DNA of 11,272 nucleotides. It comes from Microcaldota archaeon (GTDB lineage: Archaea > Micrarchaeota > Micrarchaeia > Micrarchaeales > CABMGC01). The position numbers and the translations under genes are program-made. This document shows, piece after piece, positions 5,999 to 11,272 of this stretch. Location of the stretch: contig DAIDLJ010000027.1 of assembly GCA_027449585.1 (NCBI GenBank), positions 1 through 11,272 on the forward strand, written 5' to 3'. Position 1 is the first letter of the stretch; each line of letters opens with the position of its first letter. The notes beneath the pieces are model-generated. The model worked only from the letters and a program-made list of their open reading frames with translations, did no database searches and had not been told where the DNA came from.

Positions 5999-7135
5999 AT
6001 GGGACTCGTAGAAGACTCTATAACTCTTTACAGAAGGGAAATGCTGATATTCAAGGCAAACCTTAGGACAAACATAGTCCGTTCACTCATCTTCCCGCTT
6101 GTCATAATCATATTCTTCGGGAATATAGGAAACAGCATACGCAACACACCTGTAGCGGTGGTAAACTACGCAAACAATGCGCAGTCTTTGGAGTTCATGA
6201 ACGCGCTCTCCACGGACCAGACAATAAGCATAGTCTCAGAGACCAATCAGCAGAGCGCACTGAACATGCTGCAGCTTGGCAACGTGCAACTTGTGATAAT
6301 AATACTGCCAAACTTCCCAAGCAAAGACCCCAGCACGCCCGGCATACAGGTCTACTATTCAAATACGCAGCCAACGACGATCTCCGCAGTGCTACCCGTA
6401 ATAAGGAATTATGCGCAGCACTTCGAGCAGTCAGGTATAAGCACCTCGAGCGCAATACCATCAGGAGCTGCAAGCCCGCAATCGAGCGGCGGGATCTCTT
6501 CAAGCTCCCTTTTCTCGACAACCTCAAACTATCTTGACTTCCTTATAGGCGGACTTCTTGCAATGGTAATAGTCTTCTCCGCTCTATTCAGCGGAGGAAT
6601 AGCCTACATATCAGACAGGCAGCTTGGGATAATCAAGGCATTTTTGATAACTCCTATAGACAAGAATGCGATAGTATTGAGCAGGATACTCTCAGGCGCC
6701 ACGCAGGGCATGATAACAGTGTTTCTAGCACTTGGCGTAGGCATGCTCTTTGGCGCAAGGATTGCCATGGGCCTGGTGGGCCTGGTCTACATACTGGCAG
6801 TTACGCTGATACTTGGAATCGCATTCAGCGCCCTATCCATGGCCGTCGCATCAAGAGTAAAGCGGGTGGATGCGTATGCGATGTTCGCCCAGGCAATAGG
6901 CATGCCATTATGGTTCATATCCGGAGGGATAGTGCCTACGGCAAGCCTGCCATCCTGGCTCTCGGTATTCTCGGTTATCGATCCACTGACATATGCCACG
7001 GAGATAAACCGGGCCGTGATAATGCAGGGATTCATATCTACCACCCAGGCGGTAACGGACTTTAGCGTGCTGCTGGTATTTGCAGCGGCACTTGTGGTAA
7101 TAGGATTTAGCTCTTTCAAATCAACAATAGAATGA
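5999..7135 (+). CDS. ABC-2 type exporter permease, DrrB-like
   Basis: This is the membrane subunit paired with the preceding ATPase. It has 378 residues. After a short amphipathic N-terminus comes one membrane helix (about 26-44). A large external domain follows (about 50-178), holding PVAVVNY and a Ser/Gly-rich linker near 146-176. Five more helices follow (about 181-204, 226-250, 258-285, 295-313 and 354-372). The stretch GIVPTASLPSWLSVFSVIDP (311-330), with LTYATEINRA next, is the ABC-2 permease signature. The cytoplasmic ISDRQLGIIKAFLITPI coupling region (204-220) is also typical. The big external domain resembles YhgE/Pip or ABC2_membrane_3-like members that handle lipids, peptides or hydrophobic drugs. 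The gene sits between the ATPase and a secreted anchored protein, suggesting a three-part surface export system. Confidence 0.9.
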   Translation: MGLVEDSITLYRREMLIFKANLRTNIVRSLIFPLVIIIFFGNIGNSIRNTPVAVVNYANNAQSLEFMNALSTDQTISIVSETNQQSALNMLQLGNVQLVIIILPNFPSKDPSTPGIQVYYSNTQPTTISAVLPVIRNYAQHFEQSGISTSSAIPSGAASPQSSGGISSSSLFSTTSNYLDFLIGGLLAMVIVFSALFSGGIAYISDRQLGIIKAFLITPIDKNAIVLSRILSGATQGMITVFLALGVGMLFGARIAMGLVGLVYILAVTLILGIAFSALSMAVASRVKRVDAYAMFAQAIGMPLWFISGGIVPTASLPSWLSVFSVIDPLTYATEINRAVIMQGFISTTQAVTDFSVLLVFAAALVVIGFSSFKSTIE

Positions 7136-7164
7136 ATAACTTTATGCGTGATAATATGGCAAAC

Positions 7165-7169
7165 GGTGA
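7165..7169 (+). promoter_or_regulatory. Ribosome-binding site deciding the start of the surface protein gene
   Basis: GGTGA lies four bases before the ATG at 7174, the same spacing as at the permease start. The in-frame ATG at 7132, which overlaps the permease stop, has no such site. Confidence 0.6.
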
Positions 7170-7173
7170 AAAT

Positions 7174-8757
7174 ATGGGAAGAAGATATGCGCCTGCGTTA
7201 GTGGCCCTCGCGCTGGCCGTGCAGTTTTTTGCTCTGGCATATGCACAGTCTAATGCATTGTCTATAGCAAATTTCGATGTGACTCCGCAGCCAGTAGCGG
7301 CAGGTAGCAACGTCACGCTCTCATGGCAGCTCTACAATTCATACACTGCCCAGCTTACCAATGTAAATCTGGCTCTTGAAGGATCGTATCCGCTACTTAA
7401 CTACTCTCCAGCCTGGACTCAGCTCCTTACGACCGTACCTACGGGAATGTATGGGGGTACATCTCTCTTCACATACAAGCTCCACATACCAAGCAATGTC
7501 AAGTCCGGCACATACTCCCTTACGCTTGCAGCCACATATCAGACGACCAGCGGAGGGACGCAGGTCACGTCTTCAGCATCGATGCCTATATCATTCTACG
7601 TAAGGGGATCGCCATACCTCAAGGTGACTGCAAATCCATCTGCAGGTATTTCTCCAGGTGTGCAGTCCTCAGTCACCCTATCGGTGCTGAACGTCGGTAC
7701 AGACAATGCCACAAATACCAGCATAACACTGCTTAACTCCAACAACTTTAGCATAATCGGAGGATCCACATTCAATTTCGGGACGATAGCCCCTCAGTCA
7801 ACAGGATCTGCAGCCGCGATACTGCTCTCAAATTCCACTCTTCCAATGGGCGCACCGGTGCTACCTGTTGAGATAAGATACAACACGGCCTACGGCGCAA
7901 GCAAGTCGTATACAGAGATGGTGCCTGTCAGCGCATCACTTGGCGTTCCGCAGATAGGGGTTGGGATAATAAGCGCAGTCCCACAGTCGCTTTATGCGGG
8001 CACGAACCAGACCCTTAGCCTGTCCTTGCAGAATATCGGCAGCGGAACTGCAAAGAACGTCACGCTCTCGGTGCTTGGCAACAAGAATATAACCGCAGGC
8101 AACTCTGCATCGCGAATATTCGTAGGCACAATAGCTGCAGGCGCATCAACAACCGCGTCGCTCTTCATAACCGCAAACAAGGGAGATGCAAAGAGCAGCT
8201 ATAGCCTGCCGGTGCTGATAAAATACCAGAATGCAAATTACAACGTGAGCATGAACAAGACGGTGTTCTTGCCTATAAGCCTCCAGCCAATAGCCAGCTT
8301 CAATGTAACTGGTCAGACCTCTGGGATTGCACCCGGAACCACCTACGTTCCAGTCACATTAAAGGTAAAGAACGAGGGCAACGAGCTCGCCCAGGCGATA
8401 ACTTTTAGCCTCCAGACAATATATCCCATCTCGCAGGTGAATCCAAATGCGTACGTATCGCAGATACTTCCAGGGCAGACTGCAAACGTCACATTCTATG
8501 TGAACGTGGACTCAGCTGCAAATCCCGGGCAGTATCCGATAACCATCTATGAGCAGTGGACGCAGCCAAGCGGCGGAAACAACCAGCAGTACTCAAGCTC
8601 GCAGTCCTACTATCTTGAAGTTGGGCAGGGCGGAGGGATAAACCTGATGGATTATGTCTACCTGGTAGTTGCAGTAGTGATAGTCGTACTGGCCCTAAAG
8701 AGAATGGGCAAGCTGCCTGCGCCTGCAAAGCTTCAGGGCAAGAAGGAGAAGAAATGA
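7174..8757 (+). CDS. Secreted CARDB/COG1361-like surface protein with C-terminal membrane anchor
   Basis: This is a cell-surface protein with an N-terminal signal sequence: basic MGRRY, a hydrophobic core, and a likely cut after ALAYA before QSNALS. About four Ig-like beta domains of roughly 110 residues follow, starting near 7255, 7618, 7947 and 8281. Each has the pattern G..VTLSV.N.G......V recurring in archaeal S-layer-like and CARDB/NEW3 repeats. One membrane helix (codons at about 8653-8700) and a basic tail end it, so the bulk faces outside. Thirteen N-X-S/T sequons indicate heavy glycosylation. The frame is open from 7132, but the start at 7174 has a good ribosome-binding site and gives a clean signal peptide. 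Such proteins often accompany archaeal ABC-2 exporters, perhaps as a substrate-binding or wall-spanning component. It overlaps the next gene by four bases (ATGA). Confidence 0.82.
   Translation: MGRRYAPALVALALAVQFFALAYAQSNALSIANFDVTPQPVAAGSNVTLSWQLYNSYTAQLTNVNLALEGSYPLLNYSPAWTQLLTTVPTGMYGGTSLFTYKLHIPSNVKSGTYSLTLAATYQTTSGGTQVTSSASMPISFYVRGSPYLKVTANPSAGISPGVQSSVTLSVLNVGTDNATNTSITLLNSNNFSIIGGSTFNFGTIAPQSTGSAAAILLSNSTLPMGAPVLPVEIRYNTAYGASKSYTEMVPVSASLGVPQIGVGIISAVPQSLYAGTNQTLSLSLQNIGSGTAKNVTLSVLGNKNITAGNSASRIFVGTIAAGASTTASLFITANKGDAKSSYSLPVLIKYQNANYNVSMNKTVFLPISLQPIASFNVTGQTSGIAPGTTYVPVTLKVKNEGNELAQAITFSLQTIYPISQVNPNAYVSQILPGQTANVTFYVNVDSAANPGQYPITIYEQWTQPSGGNNQQYSSSQSYYLEVGQGGGINLMDYVYLVVAVVIVVLALKRMGKLPAPAKLQGKKEKK
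8745..8748 (+). promoter_or_regulatory. Ribosome-binding site of the MTA phosphorylase gene
   Basis: GGAG lies five bases before the ATG at 8754, inside the end of the surface protein gene. It supports this start over the in-frame ATG at 8766. Confidence 0.6.
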
Positions 8758-9569
8758 GTTATTCCATGCAACCCTCAATAGGTATAATTGGAGGATCAGG
8801 GCTATACTCCATGCTCGAGAACGCGACAGAGGTTGAAGTTGAGACAAGATATGGAAAACCAAGCGACAAGATATCGATAGGCACACTTGCAGGAGTGACC
8901 GTGGCTTTCCTGCCAAGGCACGCAAAGAAGCACACAATACCTCCGCACAAGGTGCCTTTCAGGGCGAATATAGAGGCCATGCACAAGCTTGGAGTGAAGA
9001 GGATCATAGCGACAAATGCGGTAGGATCCTTGAAGCCTGATTACAAGCCAGGCGAGGTGGCGTTCTTTGACCAGTTTGTAAACATGACTTATGGAAGAGA
9101 AGAGACCTTCTTCGATGAAAGTGAGGTGGAGAATGTGAGCTCCGCAGAACCCTACTGTCCTCAGATGCGCGCAGTTGCCTACAAATGTGCAAATGAGGCA
9201 GGCATACCTGCGCATGAGTCAGGAACAGTTGTCGTCATAAACGGCCCGAGATTTTCTACAAAGGCGGAGTCTAGAACATTTAGCTCGCAAGGCCACCACA
9301 TGATAAACATGACGCAATATCCTGAAATAATGCTTGCCAAGGAGAGGCAGATGTGCTATCTGGGCATAGCGCTAATAACAGATTATGATGCCGGATTGGA
9401 AGGCAGATCTGACATAAAGCCGGTCACCAACGCAGAAGTGATAAAGATATTCGGCGAGAACGTGGGCAAAGCCAAGAGAATCATAACTGATGTAGTGAAA
9501 GGTCTCCCAAGCCATAGAGCATGCAAGTGTGCAAATTCCCTTGACGGCGCACTGATGACCCAGAAATGA
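8754..9569 (+). CDS. mtnP: 5'-methylthioadenosine phosphorylase (MTAP)
   Basis: A cytoplasmic nucleoside phosphorylase that splits 5'-methylthioadenosine with phosphate into adenine and 5-methylthioribose-1-phosphate. The family fold is clear: GGSGLY (13-18), FLPRHAKKHTIPPHKVPFR (52-70) with the phosphate-binding Arg-His, TNAVGS (88-93), AEPYCPQMR (131-139), GPRFSTKAESRTF (164-176), NMT (185-187), and TDYD (209-212), whose two aspartates recognise the 6-amino purine. Length (271) is normal. The C-terminal C257-K-C259 is a CXC motif like that of the Sulfolobus MTAP II, linked there to disulfide stability. One active-site neighbour differs: where human MTAP has His137 near the methylthio group, this protein has N127 by my alignment. 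5'-Deoxyadenosine is therefore an alternative or extra substrate. The gene is translationally coupled to the preceding gene and convergent with the aldolase gene, seven bases away. Confidence 0.92.
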   Translation: MSYSMQPSIGIIGGSGLYSMLENATEVEVETRYGKPSDKISIGTLAGVTVAFLPRHAKKHTIPPHKVPFRANIEAMHKLGVKRIIATNAVGSLKPDYKPGEVAFFDQFVNMTYGREETFFDESEVENVSSAEPYCPQMRAVAYKCANEAGIPAHESGTVVVINGPRFSTKAESRTFSSQGHHMINMTQYPEIMLAKERQMCYLGIALITDYDAGLEGRSDIKPVTNAEVIKIFGENVGKAKRIITDVVKGLPSHRACKCANSLDGALMTQK

Positions 9570-9576
9570 CTGCTAG

Positions 9577-10167
9577 TCAGTGCACGGTGCGGGTAAGATA
9601 GAGCCTCTTCATCATGTATTCCAGATACTCTACCCTATCAAGCGCTTTATGCAGCGTTTCGCCAACGCCAACTGTTCCATGGTTCTCCATTATGACTACC
9701 TTCGCCCCATTTCGTACAGCCTCGGCGACTGCATCACCAAGTTCCACCGACCCAGAAGCCATAATTCCCACAGACGCCACTTTTCCCAGATAATATCCGT
9801 ATTCTTCATCGCTTTCTGATATCTCTTTTATGGCCCTCCTCGCGCCCAACGCGCTTATCATTCCGATCGAGTAAGGGGCATGCGGGTGAACGATGGCCTT
9901 GACATCGGCATTATTCCTGTACGTCCTGGTATGCACATGGTATTCTGAGGACTGCTTTGGTCCATTCATGAGCTTCTCTGAGGATATGCCCATCAGTGAT
10001 ATGTCTGAAGGCTTCAATCGTGACTTGTCAAGGCCGCTGGGGGTGATCAGCATCCTATCCGGTTCCACTCTCAGGCTTACGTTTCCGGACAGCGTAGTGT
10101 TCATTTCGCGAAAGTACAGCCTGCTTGTTGCATCTATTACAAGCCTCCTTGCCAGATTCCCCTGCAT
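9577..10167 (-). CDS. Class II aldolase, fuculose-1-phosphate aldolase-like; probable 5-(methylthio)ribulose-1-phosphate aldolase
   Basis: A zinc-dependent class II aldolase of the FucA/AraD/MtnB family, 196 residues, the short form seen in archaea. Visible are the phosphate loop SGNVSLR (27-33), ITPSGLDKSRL (41-51), catalytic E75 in SSEYHVH, zinc ligands H94 and H96 in IVHPHAPYS, and the third histidine H163 in MENHGTVGVGE. These match E73, H92, H94 and H155 of E. coli FucA. The family includes aldolases that cut ketose-1-phosphates to dihydroxyacetone phosphate plus an aldehyde, and the dehydratase MtnB. Its place between mtnP and mtnA suggests cleavage of 5-methylthioribulose-1-phosphate or 5-deoxyribulose-1-phosphate. 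Fuculose-1-phosphate cleavage to lactaldehyde, used by methanogens for F420, remains possible. MtnB dehydratase is less likely because no other genes of that route are here. Confidence 0.85.
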   Translation of the reverse strand: MQGNLARRLVIDATSRLYFREMNTTLSGNVSLRVEPDRMLITPSGLDKSRLKPSDISLMGISSEKLMNGPKQSSEYHVHTRTYRNNADVKAIVHPHAPYSIGMISALGARRAIKEISESDEEYGYYLGKVASVGIMASGSVELGDAVAEAVRNGAKVVIMENHGTVGVGETLHKALDRVEYLEYMMKRLYLTRTVH

Positions 10168-10184
10168 GAAGCAATATCCCAGGC

Positions 10185-10199
10185 AATCTATAAAAGATT
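10185..10199 (-). promoter_or_regulatory. Aldolase promoter: box A inside an inverted repeat
   Basis: On the minus strand CTTTTATAG is centred about 25 bases before the ATG at 10167, predicting a leaderless mRNA. The arms AATCT (10185-10189) and AGATT (10195-10199) form a five-base inverted repeat that covers this box, so a protein bound there would compete with TBP. Confidence 0.55.
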
Positions 10200-10218
10200 A
10201 GCGACGTCCACAAAGATT

Positions 10219-10228
10219 CTTATATATT
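10219..10228 (+). promoter_or_regulatory. Box A (TATA) promoter element of mtnA
   Basis: CTTATATATT is centred about 25 bases before the ATG at 10249, so the transcript should begin at or within a base or two of the start codon. No ribosome-binding site is present, which supports leaderless translation. Confidence 0.65.
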
Positions 10229-10239
10229 AAAAACAGGAA

Positions 10240-10257
10240 TGCTCCTATATGGGAGCA
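10240..10257 (+). repeat. Inverted repeat straddling the mtnA start codon
   Basis: TGCTCC (10240-10245) and GGAGCA (10252-10257) form a perfect six-base dyad around TATATG, which contains the start codon. It could be an operator over the transcription start. It could act as an RNA hairpin only if transcription begins upstream of 10240. Confidence 0.45.
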
Positions 10258-11272
10258 GCAAGCACCAAGATAATACCCATACGGTGGGATGACAGAAAGA
10301 AGGAGGTCGTGTGGCTCGACAACTCGCAGATTCCATGGAAGGAGTCTTACTATTCAACAAAGAGCATAGCGCGGCTATGCCGTGCCATAAAGTCCTTGCA
10401 GATACGCGGCGCGCCGATACTCGGCGAGGCCGGCGCTTACGGGATTGCTCTTGCAGCATGCAATTCACCAGATTCGAGAGACTCCATTCTAAGAAATGCA
10501 AGATCACAGGGCGCTGTGATCTCCTCAGCAAGGCCGACTGCGGTAAACCTCTCTTGGGGCGTAAACAAAATCATATCCGCGCTGCAAAGCGCCCACGACA
10601 GCGGCGCAAGTGCAACGGAGATGAAGTCAATTGCAGTTTTTGAAGCGAAAAGGCTTCAGCGCGACAACATATCCGCAACCATAAAAATAGGGGAGAATGG
10701 AAAGAAACTGATAAATGACGACGACGTGCTCATGACCGTATGCAATGCAGGCACTCTTGCCTGTGACGGAATAGGAACCTCAACCGCGCCAATCCGCGCA
10801 GCCTGGGCAGAAGGAAGAAGGTTCAGGGTTCTTGTTACCTATACTGCGCCTCTCTATCAGGGCGCAAGGCTCACTGCATGGGAGCTGCATAAGGATGGGA
10901 TACCTCTTAGCGTGATAACGGACAACGCCGCAGGCCATCTTATAAGGGAAGAGAAAGTGACTGCCGTATGGGCAGGCGCAGACAGGATACTTTCAGATGG
11001 AACTGTTTACAATAAGATAGGCACCTATGCACTTGGAATACTCATGGATTATCACGGCGGCAAGTTGTATGTTGCCGCTCCTACTTCCACAATAGATCCA
11101 AGGTCAAGGCCATCAGAAGTGCGCATAGAGCAGCGGGATCAGGAAGAGGTAAGAAGGATTCTTGGCAAGGTGGAAGTGGTGCCAAGAGGCGTGAGTGCAA
11201 TGAATCCTGCCTTTGACCGCACCCCGCCGGAACTGGTCTCCGCAATAATAACCGAGCTCGGGGTTGCACGCA
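10249..11272 (+). CDS. mtnA: S-methyl-5-thioribose-1-phosphate isomerase, partial (runs off the window)
   Basis: This isomerase of the eIF2B-alpha-like fold converts 5-methylthioribose-1-phosphate to 5-methylthioribulose-1-phosphate. The frame is open for 341 codons to the window edge, and known members have about 345-370 residues, so only the very end is missing. Family signatures are clear: an N-terminal IRWDD...VVWLDNSQIP, IRGAP (52-56), ARPTAVNLSWG near residue 100, CNAGTLACDGIGT with catalytic C165, QGARLTAWEL from Q204, TDNAAGHL from T224, GADRI with catalytic D245, and NKIGTY. The C165-D245 distance of 80 equals that of C160-D240 in the Bacillus subtilis enzyme. The usual ETRP before the QGARLT motif is changed to YTAP. 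The QGARLTAWEL and RPTAVNL blocks separate it from eIF2B subunits and ribose-1,5-bisphosphate isomerase. It is divergent from the aldolase gene with a shared 81-base promoter region. Confidence 0.92.
   Translation, partial: MGAASTKIIPIRWDDRKKEVVWLDNSQIPWKESYYSTKSIARLCRAIKSLQIRGAPILGEAGAYGIALAACNSPDSRDSILRNARSQGAVISSARPTAVNLSWGVNKIISALQSAHDSGASATEMKSIAVFEAKRLQRDNISATIKIGENGKKLINDDDVLMTVCNAGTLACDGIGTSTAPIRAAWAEGRRFRVLVTYTAPLYQGARLTAWELHKDGIPLSVITDNAAGHLIREEKVTAVWAGADRILSDGTVYNKIGTYALGILMDYHGGKLYVAAPTSTIDPRSRPSEVRIEQRDQEEVRRILGKVEVVPRGVSAMNPAFDRTPPELVSAIITELGVAR

Noticed and set aside
6195..6527. Open frame of 110 codons on the minus strand inside the permease gene
   Set aside because: It is antisense to the external domain of the permease; its Arg/Ser/Leu/Cys-rich translation reflects the complement of the Ser/Gly-rich region.
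8802..9215. Open frame of 137 codons on the minus strand inside mtnP
   Set aside because: It mirrors conserved MTAP motifs, and its Cys/His/Leu-rich translation is the usual antisense shadow; no start signal is present.
10220..10531. Open frame of 103 codons on the minus strand and 110 codons on the plus strand (10311-10643) at the mtnA start
   Set aside because: Both overlap the mtnA frame, which has unmistakable family motifs and a well-placed promoter.
1..11272. CRISPR array, tRNA, rRNA, insertion sequence or phage genes
   Set aside because: No regularly spaced repeats, cloverleaf sequences, transposase or integrase motifs were seen on either strand.

Overview
The window reads as archaeal chromosome. 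Genes at the head of a transcript have an AT-rich box A (TATA) about 25 bases before the start codon. Genes inside transcripts have GGAGG or GGTGA ribosome-binding sites. Isoleucine is mostly ATA and arginine mostly AGG. The gene families point the same way: a Hef-type helicase, a DUF929 thioredoxin-like protein with a VKOR, COG1361-type surface domains, and an archaeal-style MTA phosphorylase with a CXC tail. Base composition looks moderate (my visual estimate). Very tight gene packing and sequon-rich surface proteins would suit a small-genome or acidophilic archaeon such as a Micrarchaeota/ARMAN-type lineage or a relative of Thermoplasmatota, but this placement is a guess.

Layout. (1) 1-122 is an AT-rich leader. 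(2) 123-1676 is a Hef-like superfamily 2 helicase without the XPF nuclease half, followed at 1686-1729 by a long imperfect hairpin. (3) 1835-2077 is a small unknown acidic helical protein. (4) On the minus strand, 2114-2353 is a 79-residue beta-rich protein resembling a divergent ribosomal protein eL33 (L35Ae). (5) Divergent from it, 2424-3631 is a pair: a membrane-anchored DUF929 CPYC oxidoreductase and a VKOR, together a likely disulfide-forming module outside the membrane. (6) On the minus strand, 3621-4514 is a membrane-anchored family 2 glycosyltransferase. (7) 4638-9569 is a tight five-gene array: PadR-type regulator, DrrA-like ABC ATPase, DrrB-like ABC-2 permease, a secreted sequon-rich CARDB/COG1361-like protein with a C-terminal membrane anchor, and MTA phosphorylase. 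(8) On the minus strand, 9577-10167 is a short class II aldolase. (9) Divergent from it, 10249 to the window end is methylthioribose-1-phosphate isomerase, cut by the window edge.

Two functional themes stand out. The right end encodes three consecutive steps, phosphorolysis, isomerisation and aldol cleavage. Together they could take 5'-methylthioadenosine or 5'-deoxyadenosine to adenine, dihydroxyacetone phosphate and a small aldehyde. The middle is devoted to the cell surface: disulfide formation, sugar transfer to a lipid carrier, and an exporter with its own anchored surface protein. No tRNA, rRNA, CRISPR array, transposase or phage gene was seen. The region looks like core or lineage-specific chromosome rather than a mobile island.
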